Notes: generated by a model from the sequence alone, not told the origin. A stretch of 64,000 nucleotides of DNA from Proteus vulgaris (GCF_016239305.1 NZ_JAEHOQ010000004.1:152122-216121); one strand, 5' to 3'; counted from the stretch's first letter, positions 41,874 to 53,048 are shown. Translations and numbers: made by a program.

Positions 41874-43376
41874 TTAATCTAATTTAGGATGTTGATCGAT
41901 AAGGGATTGGCGTTTTTTCTGCAATGCTTCAATTTCCGCTTCGATATCTTCAACACGGTGTTCAATACTATCATAGTGCTCTGACAAAATTTCTTTAGCT
42001 TCTGATTTATCAGATGCTGCTGGTGTTGCTCCACGCAACGGTTTATTGGCAGTTTCAATCATCTTAATCCCAGTGATAAAACCGACAACGGCAACAATCA
42101 TCAGATAATAAGCAGGCATATACAAATCACCTGTTGCTTCAACTAACCATGCAGCCGCTGTTGGTGTTGCACCCGCAATTAATACTGAGATATTAAATGC
42201 GATTGCTAATGCACTATAACGAATATGGGTCGGGAATATGGCTGGTAAAATGGATGCCATGACTCCAGTAAAACAGTTAAGTAAAACGGCAAGAATTAAT
42301 AATCCTAAGAAAATTAACCCGATTTCATCACTGTTAATCATCATAAACGCGGGGTAAGCAAGGACAAATAACCCAATACTACCGCCAATAACAAAGGGTT
42401 TTCGGCCAATTTTGTCACTCAGTAACCCAATTACAGGTTGTACGAACAACATACCTATCATAATCGCGATGATGATCAGCACACCGTGATCTGCCGAATA
42501 GTTTAGGTTATGAGATAAATAACTCGGCATATAAGTTAATAACATATAGTAGGTGACATTAGTGGCAATCACTAAACCTACACATACGGTTAAACTTTTC
42601 CAATATTTCGATGCGATTTCACGTAATGAAACACGAGGTGGATCTTGAATAGATTTTCGGTCGTCGCTATTCATTGCATCAACATGTTGTTGGAATGCAG
42701 GTGTTTCTTCTAAAGCATGACGTAAATATAAGCCAATAAGACCTAACGGTAATGCCAAGAAGAATGGAATACGCCATCCCCATTCATGAAATGCAGCTTC
42801 ACCCAAAATAGTTGAGATAAGTACAACAACCCCCGCACCCATGACAAAGCCTGCGATTGAACCGAAATCTAACCAGCTTCCCATAAATCCACGTTTACGA
42901 TCTGGTGAGTATTCAGCAACGAAAATTGCTGCTCCTGAATATTCTCCACCAATAGAGAAACCTTGTGCTAATTTGGCAAGTAATAATAAGACTGGCGCCC
43001 AAATACCGATGGTTTCATATGCAGGGATAAGGCCAATGGCAAACGTACTGAGTGCCATAATAATGATGGTGACAGATAAAACTTTCTGACGACCAAATTT
43101 ATCCCCTAGCATTCCAAATACAACACCCCCTAATGGTCTTATCAAGAAAGGTACAGAGAAGGTGGCAAGAGCCGCAATCATCTGTACGCCAGGTGATGCA
43201 CCAGGGAAGAAGACTTGACCTAAAACGTAAGCAAGGAAGCCGTAAACACCAAAGTCGAACCATTCCATGGCATTACCTAATGCGGCCGCAGTAATGGCTT
43301 TTTTGAGCTTACTATCATCAATAATGGTTATATCATTGATTTGTAGTGGTTTGTTTCTTTTTTTCTTCATTTTCAT
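41874..43376 (-). CDS. proP: Proline/glycine betaine proton symporter ProP
   Basis: A 500-residue MFS symporter, the size of E. coli ProP. It has 12 membrane helices, the motif GMLGDKFGRQKVL, and a charged C-terminal coiled coil (about 463-498; EHYDSIEHRVEDIEAEIEAL) that is characteristic of ProP and tunes the osmotic threshold. It is an inner-membrane osmosensing transporter. A CRP-like site lies 260 bases upstream. Confidence 0.94.
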   Translation of the reverse strand: MKMKKKRNKPLQINDITIIDDSKLKKAITAAALGNAMEWFDFGVYGFLAYVLGQVFFPGASPGVQMIAALATFSVPFLIRPLGGVVFGMLGDKFGRQKVLSVTIIIMALSTFAIGLIPAYETIGIWAPVLLLLAKLAQGFSIGGEYSGAAIFVAEYSPDRKRGFMGSWLDFGSIAGFVMGAGVVVLISTILGEAAFHEWGWRIPFFLALPLGLIGLYLRHALEETPAFQQHVDAMNSDDRKSIQDPPRVSLREIASKYWKSLTVCVGLVIATNVTYYMLLTYMPSYLSHNLNYSADHGVLIIIAIMIGMLFVQPVIGLLSDKIGRKPFVIGGSIGLFVLAYPAFMMINSDEIGLIFLGLLILAVLLNCFTGVMASILPAIFPTHIRYSALAIAFNISVLIAGATPTAAAWLVEATGDLYMPAYYLMIVAVVGFITGIKMIETANKPLRGATPAASDKSEAKEILSEHYDSIEHRVEDIEAEIEALQKKRQSLIDQHPKLD

Positions 43377-44086
43377 ATTAAGTGACCTTTATTAAGGTAT
43401 TCGTAATTTCTTGTTATTCAATTAATTAAAAGAAATGAAGTGACTATTTGTTAGCGAGAAGAGTGAGTGATAAAAATTCACTAAAAAACAGCTTACTTCT
43501 ACCAAAATTAAATAGTGATATTAAGCTAATAGATAAGAGAATATTTATTAAGTATAGATGAGTTTGAATAAGATAATAGGAAGTTTTCTTTATTGTTTTG
43601 ATATAACAAAACATAGCCTCTAAGTATTAAAATGTGATCAATATCATAACGTAATTCTGCTTTTCTGTAAAATTTATGGTGTTAGTGATTGTAAATTTAG
43701 TTTAAGTAAAAGGAAAGTTTTTGCAATAAAAGGGTGAAAGTAAAATTAAAATTCTATTTTAATAACATGGTTTTAGGCTAGGTTATTGTTTTTTTTGATT
43801 CAGGCTAACGCATTCGCATGAGTCTTGTGCATAATACAAAGGTTGATAGATAAGTAGAAAATAATAACACCTTATTTTGCTTTATTACTCTTTCGAATAG
43901 TTAAGGTGAAGGTGTGGATAATGGAATAGATCTCGCTATTCTTATTATAAGATTAAATCAAGAGAGTATGACGAGATATCACAGTAGAGATATTAAAGAT
44001 AGCTTATCTATTACTCATATTTAGAATAAAAATTTATAAAATTAATAATTAACCGCGCATTTGTGCAGATTAACCCAGGTACCTCT
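43377..44086. other. Long divergent region between proP and a LysR gene
   Basis: 710 bases of AT-rich DNA without a supported gene. It includes a CRP-like site TGTGA-TCAATA-TCATA (43633-43648). E. coli proP P1 is controlled by CRP, so this may be its equivalent. Nothing else clear. Confidence 0.45.
43633..43648. promoter_or_regulatory. Possible CRP site upstream of proP
   Basis: TGTGA-N6-TCATA with AAA before it; four of five bases match in the second half. About 255 bases upstream of proP. Confidence 0.4.
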
Positions 44087-45100
44087 ATGAACATTAATCA
44101 ACTGAAAAGCTTTGTTGAAGTCGTAAAAAATAATTTCAACATTACTAATGCGGCTGAAAAACTCTACACCTCTCAACCCACAATTAGTAAACAACTCAAA
44201 ATATTAGAAGATGAGCTCAGTGTGTCTCTGTTTGTCCGTAAAAATAATAATTTATTAGCACTAAGCCCAATGGGTAAAGAAGTGCATAAAATTGCCTGTG
44301 ATATTCTTGGGCAAGTTGATCGAATTAAAAGCATTGTGGCTGAAGAGGATCGTAATAAAAAAGTTGATTTGCATATTGCAACAACACATACCCAAATTCG
44401 CTATTCATTACCCAATGTTATTGACCATTTTCGGCGCTATTACCCTAATATTTCCTTACATTTTCATCAAGGAGCTCCTGCTCAGTTAGCGGAAATGGTC
44501 AAAAATGGTGATGTGGATTTCGCTATCGCAACAGAGTCTATGCACTTGTATGAAGATTTAATTACCCTGCCTTGTTATCGTTGGACGCGAAGTTTACTCG
44601 TTCCTTACGACCATCCTCTCGCCGAATTACAAGACGATGAACAAGTCACTATAGAACAAATGGCAGAGTATCCATTAATTACCTATGTTTTTGGTTTTAC
44701 GCGAGGATCGAAGTTAGACAAGGTATTTTATAAAAATAATCTTAAGCCTAAAGTAGCATTAACAGCGACGGATACAGAAATTATTAAATATTACGTTAAG
44801 CGCCATTTAGGTATTGGTGTTATTGCAACGGCTTCTTATGATGAAACGGAAGATAGTGGTGCATTAAAATGTATAAATATCGATCATCTTGTACAACCGA
44901 GTTATACCCATATTTGTGTCAGTAAACATACGCATATGAAAGATTATATGCATGAGTTTATTTCTCTTTATGCTCCTCATATTGATAAAAATATTATTCA
45001 GATGCCAGAACAGTGGGAAAGCCAATGGCACAGTAAAGAGGTCTATCAAGAATTACCTGATTTACGCTCTGTAAATATCAATAATAGCGTTGCAGAATAG
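44087..45100 (+). CDS. CysB/Cbl-type LysR transcriptional regulator
   Basis: A 337-residue LysR protein. HTH at 1-60 (MNINQLKSFVEVV, LYTSQPTISKQLKILEDEL). The effector domain has THTQIRYSLPNVIDHF and HFHQGAPAQLAEMV, which are characteristic of the CysB/Cbl subgroup. Start at 44087; the frame opens at 44063 but those codons are not conserved. CysB-type proteins sense sulfur compounds, but this is probably a paralogue acting on the nearby DUF3100/M20 operon, with which it is convergent. Confidence 0.8.
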   Translation: MNINQLKSFVEVVKNNFNITNAAEKLYTSQPTISKQLKILEDELSVSLFVRKNNNLLALSPMGKEVHKIACDILGQVDRIKSIVAEEDRNKKVDLHIATTHTQIRYSLPNVIDHFRRYYPNISLHFHQGAPAQLAEMVKNGDVDFAIATESMHLYEDLITLPCYRWTRSLLVPYDHPLAELQDDEQVTIEQMAEYPLITYVFGFTRGSKLDKVFYKNNLKPKVALTATDTEIIKYYVKRHLGIGVIATASYDETEDSGALKCINIDHLVQPSYTHICVSKHTHMKDYMHEFISLYAPHIDKNIIQMPEQWESQWHSKEVYQELPDLRSVNINNSVAE

Positions 45101-45116
45101 ATATCAAAATAAAAAA

Positions 45117-45147
45117 AGCCCGTTGTGCGGGGGCAATAACGGGCTTT
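45117..45147. terminator. Terminator between the LysR and M20 genes
   Basis: Arms AGCCCGTT and AACGGGCT flanked by A7 and TTT between convergent genes. Confidence 0.8.
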
Positions 45148-45165
45148 GGGCAGAATAATAAAAGA

Positions 45166-46344
45166 TTAGCGGGTCAGAATATTAACAAAAATCTGAGCAC
45201 CGACTAATAAACAATCATCATCGACAAAATAAGGATTTGCGTGAAGGTAATTATTAATCCCTTTCGCTTGGTTACCACTTCCTAAGAAGAACATTGCACC
45301 GACTTTACCTTTAGTGGCATTAACCATATAGCTAAAGTCTTCACTGCCTGTCATAGGCTTACCGTTCGATTCAATATTCTCTTCTGGTAAAAATTTACGC
45401 ATCGCATCTAGTAAACGCTGATGTGCAGTTGGATGATTTACAACAGCAGGGTATCCGCTATAGCTTAATGTGGTTTTAAATCCACCCGCTGTACTACGAG
45501 CCACAATTTCATCAAAACTCGCTTTCAGTATTTGGTCGGTATTTTCATCCATAGAACGGATAGTACCGCGAGCTTGAACGTGGTCAGCCAATGCGTTAGG
45601 GATAGTTCCCCCATTGATCATGCCACAACCAAAGACTGCTGGGCTAAATGGATCTGTTTTTTTCGCAACAACATAATCCATATAATCAATTAAGCGAGTC
45701 GCTTCGCGAATGGCATCTAAACCTTTGTGTGGTGTTGAACCATGTGCAGAAACCCCATAAACATCTAATGTCCATGCTGAGCCATAAGATGACATCACGC
45801 CATCATTAAAGCGTACACAACCCGTTTCAATAGCCGCATCATTATGAAGTGCATAGGTTTCATCAACGCCTTCCATGCAACCCATTTCAACCATTTTTTC
45901 AGCACCAGGAACACGCATATCTTCTTCAGCCATTTGGAAAATAAAGCGGACGTTCGCGCTCATCTCTTCTTTATTTTCGGCAAGATATTTTGCACTGGTT
46001 AATGCCATAGTCATATGGGTATCGTGACCACAGTTATGTGCACAGCCTTGGTGAATGGAACTGTGTTCATTATTGGTTAAGTCTGGCATTTCTAATCCGT
46101 CCATATCAGCACGGATCGCAATTAATGGGAATTCAGCATTAACAATTAAGTCAGCAGTAAAACCGGTATATCCATCAAAAGTTCTAATTTGATAACCAAA
46201 ACTTTCCATTAATTCACGGCAATACTTTGATGTCTTATATTCTTCACCTGATAACTCAGGTATTTTGTGCAAGTCTTGTCGTGTTTTTTTACTAAAGTCA
46301 TTTAATTGAAAGAGTTTTTCACTGACATTATAAATATTATTCAT
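45166..46344 (-). CDS. M20-family amidohydrolase (AbgB/IAA-amino-acid hydrolase-like)
   Basis: 392 residues from MNNIYNVSEKL; GGGAG lies 8 bases before this ATG, and the open frame further upstream lies inside the preceding gene. Metal ligands are Cys105 and His107 in CAHNCGHDTHM, Glu140-Glu141 in QMAEEDM, His167, and the distal His in NNYLHANPYF. The signature AIRADMDGLEMPD is typical of amidohydrolases that cleave N-acyl amino acids or aminobenzoyl-glutamate. Overlaps the upstream membrane-protein stop by one base (TAATG), so it is translationally coupled. Confidence 0.85.
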   Translation of the reverse strand: MNNIYNVSEKLFQLNDFSKKTRQDLHKIPELSGEEYKTSKYCRELMESFGYQIRTFDGYTGFTADLIVNAEFPLIAIRADMDGLEMPDLTNNEHSSIHQGCAHNCGHDTHMTMALTSAKYLAENKEEMSANVRFIFQMAEEDMRVPGAEKMVEMGCMEGVDETYALHNDAAIETGCVRFNDGVMSSYGSAWTLDVYGVSAHGSTPHKGLDAIREATRLIDYMDYVVAKKTDPFSPAVFGCGMINGGTIPNALADHVQARGTIRSMDENTDQILKASFDEIVARSTAGGFKTTLSYSGYPAVVNHPTAHQRLLDAMRKFLPEENIESNGKPMTGSEDFSYMVNATKGKVGAMFFLGSGNQAKGINNYLHANPYFVDDDCLLVGAQIFVNILTR

Positions 46345-46793
46345 TAGATAACTCCCTGGATAGTAAATCCAATTTGCGCGACGATTGATGCTCCAAAGAA
46401 ACAACATGTTGAAACAATCATGAAAATAAGAATAACTTTCCATGACATTTTCTTAAGTTCTTCTAATTGACCACCAACAGATAAACCAGCAAATGCTAAT
46501 AAAGGTACACAACAAGATAAGAAAGAGACTTTACCAATAGAACTAATAAAGAAATCTCTTACTGGTGTTTCGGGTAAACAAATAAGTATCCCAATAATTG
46601 TTGCATAAGCAAATGTTGGTAAAGATGAAGGTAAATAATGTTTTGCAACGAGTGAAATAAATACCACTAATGACATAGCAATAAAGCTATCCCACATTGC
46701 ATAAAGAGCGATCCCTGATGTTAACGTCTGAGTAAACATTGCCAGTAAAATAGCAACGAATACAAATTTCATATCAATAATTATATTTTTCAT
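46344..46793 (-). CDS. Small inner-membrane protein, partner of the DUF3100 gene
   Basis: 149 residues with about four to five hydrophobic helices and a conserved-looking LAFAGLSVGGQLEELKKMSWK segment. I do not recognise a named family. It overlaps the DUF3100 gene by four bases (start ATGA) and the M20 gene by one, so the three are one operon. A role as second subunit of a transporter is inferred from this linkage. Confidence 0.7.
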   Translation of the reverse strand: MKNIIIDMKFVFVAILLAMFTQTLTSGIALYAMWDSFIAMSLVVFISLVAKHYLPSSLPTFAYATIIGILICLPETPVRDFFISSIGKVSFLSCCVPLLAFAGLSVGGQLEELKKMSWKVILIFMIVSTCCFFGASIVAQIGFTIQGVI

Positions 46794-47611
46794 GCAGTTT
46801 TGCCTCTGGTGAAAATTTTATAAATTTTTTCTGAAAGAGGTAAACCTAAATAGGTTAATGACAGTGCGCCAAGTGCTGATGATAATAAGTTAGATGCAGC
46901 GGCAACACTTAATACTTGCTGTGCTAAAGCTTCATCAAGACCATTAATTAACGCACCTGATGCAGCACTTAACATTGAACCAGAACCCACGCCAGAGCCT
47001 GCAGCAAGCGCAAGTGGGTGCAATCCTGTTAATGGAGCAATACTACCTAATACACTAAACCATAAAGTACCGATAACAGAACCACATAAATAAATGGCTA
47101 ATACACCAATATATTCTTGTGAGCCTGTACCAAACTTACCTTGAATAACAGCAATAGAAGGTTCACGGCTAATAGATGAACAAGCACCAATTGCACGACG
47201 ACCAAATCCAAATTTAATGGCTAATGGAACTGCAATTAATACAGGTAATAAGTTTCCGAGTTCCTGAACAAATAAAGGAATACCGACACTTAAAATCATT
47301 TTAATATTAGGAACAATCATCCCTGCATATTGTGTACCTAAAATAAGTAGGCTAAAACCTACCATTTTACCGCAGAAGCCTTCTTCTTTTTCTGTAAATA
47401 ATTTACCCCATACTTTAATTTTTTTACGAGTAAATCCAGAAGATATACACATACCAATAATGACAGCAAAGAGCATTGGTAGAATAGGTATTACTGCAAT
47501 GCCAATCTTAATTTCTTTTTTACCAATCACGTATTGTGAAATAAAAATTAAGAAAAGGACTGCCAGAATACTAATAAAGAAAACCTTTATCGGACTTCTA
47601 CTTTTGTCCAT
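46790..47611 (-). CDS. DUF3100 membrane protein
   Basis: 273 residues with about seven to eight membrane helices. Features resembling DUF3100 are GRRAIGACSSISREPSIAV and AAGSGVGSGSMLSAASGAL. The function is not established. First gene of a three-gene operon ending in an amidohydrolase; I infer substrate uptake or product export for that enzyme. A start with GGAG-like CGGAGATTAACGG upstream is adequate. Confidence 0.75.
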   Translation of the reverse strand: MDKSRSPIKVFFISILAVLFLIFISQYVIGKKEIKIGIAVIPILPMLFAVIIGMCISSGFTRKKIKVWGKLFTEKEEGFCGKMVGFSLLILGTQYAGMIVPNIKMILSVGIPLFVQELGNLLPVLIAVPLAIKFGFGRRAIGACSSISREPSIAVIQGKFGTGSQEYIGVLAIYLCGSVIGTLWFSVLGSIAPLTGLHPLALAAGSGVGSGSMLSAASGALINGLDEALAQQVLSVAAASNLLSSALGALSLTYLGLPLSEKIYKIFTRGKTA

Positions 47612-48180
47612 CCGTTAATCTCCGTCGAAAAATAATCAGGCTTTATTTTAGAGGACAAAAAGCAAAAGGTAGCGTGACCAATGTCATGTTTATTTCATAC
47701 CTCTTTTTCATGGGGCATGAAATAATACAATGGTGATAAAATTATTAACAAATAGAAGAAAGTTAAATTTTTTAATAAAGACAGTGATTAAGGCTGAAAT
47801 GAGTTAGCTTAATTGTTAATAAAGATGTGTAGTGAAAAATAATAATTAAAAATTATTTTAATTATTAAAATAATCCTATAAATAAATTTTGTCCATTATT
47901 TAGTAAATAATAATACGTTATTAATGAGATATATTCTTATTTAATGCGGTTATTATAAATTTAATGAATGTATTTGGAAGTGATATTTTATTTTTTACAT
48001 TTTTACCGATGCTTACTTTATCACGACAGTGACATTATAGTGATTGGTGTTATTCTTTATATTTGAGTTAGTAAAATAAATTTCTCTGTAAGCAGGTAAG
48101 GGAAAGTAATCGAAGAACACAAGGAAATAGGCTTAGCTCACAGAGACACAATTTACCCAAAACTGAGGAAAGACATCACC
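47612..48180. other. Divergent region between the DUF3100 operon and poxB
   Basis: 569 very AT-rich bases with no gene seen. A near-symmetric element TTTCATGGGGCATGAAA lies at 47706-47722, about 95 bases upstream of the DUF3100 gene and possibly the LysR operator. CTGAGGAAAG before 48181 is the poxB ribosome site. Confidence 0.5.
47706..47722. promoter_or_regulatory. Palindrome that could be an operator of the DUF3100 operon
   Basis: TTTCAT-GGGGC-ATGAAA: perfect 6-bp arms with a 5-base spacer; another ATTTCAT occurs at 47692-47698. Similar in form to regulator half-sites, but binding is only inferred. Confidence 0.4.
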
Positions 48181-49905
48181 ATGAGTAAGCAAACAGTTGC
48201 AACTTATATTGCTAAAGTACTCCATAATGCAGGTGTAAAACGTATTTGGGGCGTGACAGGTGATTCACTCAATGGATTAAGTGATAGCTTGCGAAAGATG
48301 GGAACAATTGAGTGGATGGGAACTCGCCATGAAGAAGTGGCCGCATTTGCTGCAGGTGCAGAAGCCGCAGTCAATGGAGAATTGGCGGTTTGCGCTGGCT
48401 CTTGTGGACCGGGAAATTTACATCTTATCAATGGACTTTTTGATTGCCATCGTAATCATGTTCCAGTGTTAGCTATTGCTGCACATATTCCTTCTGCTGA
48501 AATTGGTAGTAATTACTTTCAAGAGACTCATCCTCAAGAGCTTTTTCGTGAATGCAGTCATTATTGTGAATTAGTCTCAAACCCAGAGCAGATCCCGCAA
48601 ATTCTCGCTATTGCTATGCGAACTGCAATTTTGAAAAAAGGGGTGGCTGTTGTGGTTTTACCGGGTGATGTTGCACTAAAACCTGCCCCAGAAGATGCGC
48701 ATGAAAATTGGTATCCGCTACAGTTCCCATTGATTATGCCCAATCGTTTTGAAATCGAAAAATTATCTGATGCACTGAATAACGCAAAAAATATTACCCT
48801 AATGTGCGGTGCTGGGTGTGCTCAGGCACACGATGAAGTGATTAAATTGGCTCAAACTTTAAAAGCGCCTGTTGTACATGCATTGCGAGGCAAAGAGTAC
48901 ATTGAGTGGAAAAATCCGTACAGTGTAGGAATGACTGGGTTAATTGGTTTTTCATCAGGTTATCATGCGATGGAAAATGCGGATACGCTGGTGCTATTAG
49001 GAACACAATTTCCTTATCGTGCGTTTTATCCATCAAAAGCTAATATTATTCAAATCGATATTAATCCAAGCAGTCTTGGTTCACATTGTCATGTCGATAT
49101 GGCAATGATTGGTGATATTAAAGCAACGCTAAATGCTATACAGCCTCGTTTAAAAGAGAAAACAGATACCTCTCACCTTGATGCTTCATTGAAACATTAC
49201 GCGAAAGCACGACAAGATCTGGATGCGCTTGCACAACCAAGTGAGCGAGAACTTATTCATCCACAATATTTAGCACGTAGATTGAGTGAGTTGGCAAATG
49301 ACGATGCTATTTTTACCTGCGATGTCGGAACACCAACAGTGTGGGCAGCTCGTTATGTAGGAATGAATGGAAAACGTCGTTTGCTGGGCTCGTTTAATCA
49401 TGGCTCTATGGCAAATGCGATGGCTCAATCTATTGGTGCACAAGCATTAGATAGAAAACGCCAAGTTATTGCAATGTGTGGTGATGGTGGATTCACTATG
49501 TTAATGGGCGATTTTATTTCGTTAGCACAAATGAATTTGCCAGTGAAAGTGATTATTTTTAATAACAGTGTATTAGGTTTTGTGGCTATGGAGATGAAAG
49601 CCGGTGGTTATTTAACAGATGGCACAGATTTGCATAACCCTGATTTTGCTGCCATTGCTAATGCATCTGGTATCAAAGGTATCCGTGTTGAAAAAGGGGA
49701 AGATCTGGATAAGGCTCTGAAAGAGGCTTTTGAACATGATGGCCCTGTGATTGTGGATGTGGTAACTGCAAAACAAGAGCTTTCTATGCCTCCTGAAATT
49801 AAGTTTGAACAGGCAAAAGGTTTTAGCTTGTATATGATGAAAGCGATTATTAATGGCCGAGGTGATGAAATTGTTCAACTCGCTAAAACGAATTGGTTAC
49901 GTTAA
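48181..49905 (+). CDS. poxB: Pyruvate oxidase (ubiquinone-dependent pyruvate dehydrogenase)
   Basis: A 574-residue ThDP/FAD enzyme (E. coli PoxB 572), turning pyruvate to acetate and CO2 and passing electrons to ubiquinone. [14 protein letters not shown] (catalytic Glu), the FAD domain with [11 protein letters not shown], the ThDP/Mg motif [12 protein letters not shown] ... FNNSVLGF, and the membrane-binding C-terminal segment [19 protein letters not shown]. Peripheral inner-membrane protein; RpoS-dependent in E. coli. Confidence 0.97.
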   Translation: MSKQTVATYIAKVLHNAGVKRIWGVTGDSLNGLSDSLRKMGTIEWMGTRHEEVAAFAAGAEAAVNGELAVCAGSCGPGNLHLINGLFDCHRNHVPVLAIAAHIPSAEIGSNYFQETHPQELFRECSHYCELVSNPEQIPQILAIAMRTAILKKGVAVVVLPGDVALKPAPEDAHENWYPLQFPLIMPNRFEIEKLSDALNNAKNITLMCGAGCAQAHDEVIKLAQTLKAPVVHALRGKEYIEWKNPYSVGMTGLIGFSSGYHAMENADTLVLLGTQFPYRAFYPSKANIIQIDINPSSLGSHCHVDMAMIGDIKATLNAIQPRLKEKTDTSHLDASLKHYAKARQDLDALAQPSERELIHPQYLARRLSELANDDAIFTCDVGTPTVWAARYVGMNGKRRLLGSFNHGSMANAMAQSIGAQALDRKRQVIAMCGDGGFTMLMGDFISLAQMNLPVKVIIFNNSVLGFVAMEMKAGGYLTDGTDLHNPDFAAIANASGIKGIRVEKGEDLDKALKEAFEHDGPVIVDVVTAKQELSMPPEIKFEQAKGFSLYMMKAIINGRGDEIVQLAKTNWLR

Positions 49906-49953
49906 TCGCCTACCTGCAACTCGAATTATTTAGAGTATTAATTGAAGATAAAG

Positions 49954-49985
49954 ACCCTATCAACATAAGCCGATAGGGTTTTTTA
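49954..49985 (+). terminator. poxB terminator
   Basis: ACCCTATC pairs with GATAGGGT, followed by T6. Confidence 0.88.
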
Positions 49986-51149
49986 TTATTGAGTTTTTTC
50001 TGTTAAACAGAAGTTTTCAATTAATTGCCCCATTAATTCACGAGTTGGCTCAATAAATGCCATATCAATAAATTCATCAGGTTGGTGGGCTTGTTCAATC
50101 GAACCTGGGCCTAATACTAAGGTAGGGCAGAGATCTTGAATAAATGGCGCTTCAGTACAGTAGTTTACCGTTTGTGCTTTCTCACCTAATAACTTTTCAA
50201 TGACTGCAACCATTTTATGATCGGTTGGGCACTCATAACCGGGAATAGGATCGTGTAATGCTTCAACATTTAAGCGACCCGGCCAACGTGCTTTTACGGG
50301 CGCTAATGTTTCGTGCAGTAAATCATCTAAATCTTGTAATGTAAGCCCGGGTAATGGGCGAATATCCATATGAAGTTCGCAACAAGCACAAATCCTATTT
50401 GCTGCATCACCGCCATTAATATAACCAAAGTTCATGGTGGGATAAGGGATAACAAATGCAGGATTGTTATAGCGCGTTTTTAGCGTATCGCGCAGTGTAC
50501 TAAGATGAGTAATGGATTCATGCATTAACTCAATCGCATTCACGCCTTTTTCTGGATCGCTAGAGTGTCCTGATTGCCCTGTAATACGTATCGCATTTGA
50601 TAAATGCCCTTTATGAGCACGAATAGGTTTTAGGGATGTCGGTTCGCCAATAATGGCAAAATCAGGGCGGATTGTTGTATTGGCGGCAAAATAACGTGCA
50701 CCTGCCATAGAGGTTTCTTCATCTGCGGTAGCGAGAATATAAAGAGGGTGAGTTAACGTATTAGTATCTACATCTCGCAATGCATCAAGAATAAAAGCAA
50801 AAAAGCCTTTCATATCTGCAGTGCCTAAGCCGTATAACTTATTTTCTTTTTCTGTCAGTGTAAAAGGATCTTGTGTCCAACGACCTTCATCAAATGGCAC
50901 TGTGTCAGTATGACCACAGAGTAATAACCCGCCTTTTCCTGTTCCTAATGTTGCTAAAAGGTTAAATTTTCCTCGAGTTTCAGGTACAGGTTGAATTTCA
51001 ATTGAAAAACCTAATGTTTCCAACCAATTAGCAAGCAAATCAATCAGCGCTTCATTACTTTGATCGTTTTTAGCGTCTGTAGCGCTGATAGAGGGTGTTG
51101 CAATTAATTGACGATAAATCTCAATAAATGTAGGTAATTTAATATTCAC
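49986..51149 (-). CDS. argE: Acetylornithine deacetylase
   Basis: A 387-residue M20 metallopeptidase-family enzyme (E. coli 383) releasing ornithine from N-acetylornithine. Metal ligands in [40 protein letters not shown] and the final [16 protein letters not shown]. Divergent from the argCBGH operon with shared ARG boxes. Its 3' end meets the poxB terminator. Confidence 0.97.
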   Translation of the reverse strand: MNIKLPTFIEIYRQLIATPSISATDAKNDQSNEALIDLLANWLETLGFSIEIQPVPETRGKFNLLATLGTGKGGLLLCGHTDTVPFDEGRWTQDPFTLTEKENKLYGLGTADMKGFFAFILDALRDVDTNTLTHPLYILATADEETSMAGARYFAANTTIRPDFAIIGEPTSLKPIRAHKGHLSNAIRITGQSGHSSDPEKGVNAIELMHESITHLSTLRDTLKTRYNNPAFVIPYPTMNFGYINGGDAANRICACCELHMDIRPLPGLTLQDLDDLLHETLAPVKARWPGRLNVEALHDPIPGYECPTDHKMVAVIEKLLGEKAQTVNYCTEAPFIQDLCPTLVLGPGSIEQAHQPDEFIDMAFIEPTRELMGQLIENFCLTEKTQ

Positions 51150-51176
51150 TGTTGACAGCCTTTCTTCATAATAGTA

Positions 51177-51211
51177 TCAATATTCATGCACTTTTTTTGA
51201 ATAAAAATACA
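51177..51211. promoter_or_regulatory. Pair of ARG boxes (ArgR operator)
   Basis: Two 14-mers, TCAATATTCATGCA (51177-51190) and TGAATAAAAATACA (51198-51211), match TGAATWWWWATTCA at 11 and 13 positions. Their centres are 21 bases apart, the spacing of typical ArgR double sites. Placed between divergent argE and argC. Confidence 0.8.
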
Positions 51212-51249
51212 TTAATCGGTTTGTGTTCATAGTACAAGGTAAGAATGAC

Positions 51250-52254
51250 ATGTTAAATACTCTGATTGTAGGAGCAAGTGGTTACACTGGCGCTGAATTA
51301 GCCGCCTATCTTCAGCAGCATCCTCATGTGAATTTGAGCAGACTGATGGTATCAGCTCAAAGTGCAGATGCAGGAAAGTGCTTTTCTGAACTTCATCCTC
51401 AATATCGTGGCTTAGTGGATCTCCCTTTAGAGCCAATGGTTGATGTTGTTAAAGCGGCAGAAAATATTGATATCGTTTTTTTAGCAACAGCCCATGAAGT
51501 CAGCCATGACATTGCCCCGATTTTTTTAGAGCAAGGTTGTGTGGTGTTCGACTTATCGGGTGCTTATCGAGTACAAAACAAGCATTTTTATCAACAATAC
51601 TATGGATTCGAACATAAGAATACAGATTGGTTATCACAGGCTGTTTATGGATTAGCTGAATGGAATGCTGACATTATCAGTCAGGCGCAATTAATTGCTG
51701 TGCCAGGCTGTTATCCAACGGTATCTCAGTTGTCATTAAAACCCTTAGTGGAAGCGGGATTGTTAGATACCGCGCAATGGCCAGTCATTAATGCTACCAG
51801 CGGTGTAAGTGGTGCGGGTAGAAAAGCCTCTTTAACCAGCAGTTTTTGTGAGGTGAGTTTGCAACCTTACGGTGTGTTTACCCATCGCCATCAACCTGAA
51901 ATTGCAACACACCTGGGCATTGATGTGATTTTTACTCCCCACTTAGGAAATTTTGCCAGAGGGATCTTAGCTACTATCACCTGTAAGTTAAAAGCAGGCG
52001 TGACACAAGACGAAGTTAGACAGGCCTTTGACGAAGCTTATCAAGACAAGCCATTAGTGCGTATATATGACAAAGGGTTACCTGCATTAAAAGCTGTGGT
52101 CGGAACCGCGTTTTGTGATATCGGGTTTGCTCAACAAGGTGAACATCTGATTGTGGTGGGCGTCGAAGATAACTTGTTAAAAGGGGCTGCGGCGCAGGCG
52201 GTGCAATGTATGAATATTCGGTTTGGTTTCGATGAAACCGAATCACTTATTTAA
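51250..52254 (+). CDS. argC: N-acetyl-gamma-glutamyl-phosphate reductase
   Basis: A 334-residue NADPH enzyme, the same length as E. coli. Start at [17 protein letters not shown] (AAGGT before it); the frame runs upstream to 51223 without conservation. Catalytic Cys in [37 protein letters not shown] is highly characteristic. Third step of arginine synthesis. Confidence 0.98.
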   Translation: MLNTLIVGASGYTGAELAAYLQQHPHVNLSRLMVSAQSADAGKCFSELHPQYRGLVDLPLEPMVDVVKAAENIDIVFLATAHEVSHDIAPIFLEQGCVVFDLSGAYRVQNKHFYQQYYGFEHKNTDWLSQAVYGLAEWNADIISQAQLIAVPGCYPTVSQLSLKPLVEAGLLDTAQWPVINATSGVSGAGRKASLTSSFCEVSLQPYGVFTHRHQPEIATHLGIDVIFTPHLGNFARGILATITCKLKAGVTQDEVRQAFDEAYQDKPLVRIYDKGLPALKAVVGTAFCDIGFAQQGEHLIVVGVEDNLLKGAAAQAVQCMNIRFGFDETESLI

Positions 52255-52274
52255 ATAATGAGTAGGGAAGTTTC

Positions 52275-53048
52275 ATGGAACCATTAATTATCAAACTGGG
52301 TGGTGTACTCCTTGATAACGAAGAAGCGCTAACACGTTTTTTCACAGCATTACAACAATATCGTTCAACACACTCTCGCCCTTTGGTCATCGTACATGGT
52401 GGTGGCTGTTTGGTGGATGAATTGATGGGTAAATTGCAATTACCTGTCGTGAAAAAGCAAGGCTTGCGTGTTACACCTGCTGATCAGATAGACATCATTA
52501 CAGGGGCTCTGGCCGGAAGTGCTAATAAGACCTTGTTATCGTGGGCAACTCAGTTTGGGCTTAATGGTGTAGGGCTTTCTTTGGGGGATGGGCAATTAGC
52601 GAAAGTCACTCAAATCAATGAAGAGTTAGGCCATGTAGGAAATGCAACTCCCGGCTCTCCTGATTTACTTAATTTATTACTGGGTGCGGGCTATCTACCA
52701 ATTATCAGCTCTATTGGTATGACTGAGAAAGGTGAGTTGATGAATGTCAATGCAGACCAAGCTGCAACCGCTATCGCAGAAACATTGAATGCTGATTTAG
52801 TGTTGCTTTCAGACGTCAGTGGCATTTTAGATGGTAAAGGTCAGAAGATAGCAGAGATGTCAGCCGAAAAAGCACAGGCATTAATTGACCAAGGCATTAT
52901 CACTGACGGCATGATTGTGAAAGTAAATGCAGCGTTAGAAGCCGCCAAAACACTCGGCCGACCTGTTGAAATTGCAAGTTGGCGCCATGCTGAAAAACTA
53001 ACTGCACTGTTTAATGGTGTAGCAGTAGGAACCCGTATTTTAGCTTAA
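52275..53048 (+). CDS. argB: N-acetylglutamate kinase
   Basis: A 257-residue amino-acid kinase (E. coli 258). [14 protein letters not shown] (ATP site Lys), [14 protein letters not shown] and [27 protein letters not shown], and [14 protein letters not shown] are the family motifs. 20 bases after argC in the operon. Confidence 0.98.
   Translation: MEPLIIKLGGVLLDNEEALTRFFTALQQYRSTHSRPLVIVHGGGCLVDELMGKLQLPVVKKQGLRVTPADQIDIITGALAGSANKTLLSWATQFGLNGVGLSLGDGQLAKVTQINEELGHVGNATPGSPDLLNLLLGAGYLPIISSIGMTEKGELMNVNADQAATAIAETLNADLVLLSDVSGILDGKGQKIAEMSAEKAQALIDQGIITDGMIVKVNAALEAAKTLGRPVEIASWRHAEKLTALFNGVAVGTRILA

Noticed and set aside
46347..46443. N-terminal extension of the M20 amidohydrolase
   Set aside because: It overlaps the upstream membrane-protein gene in another frame, and a good RBS exists for the ATG at 46344.
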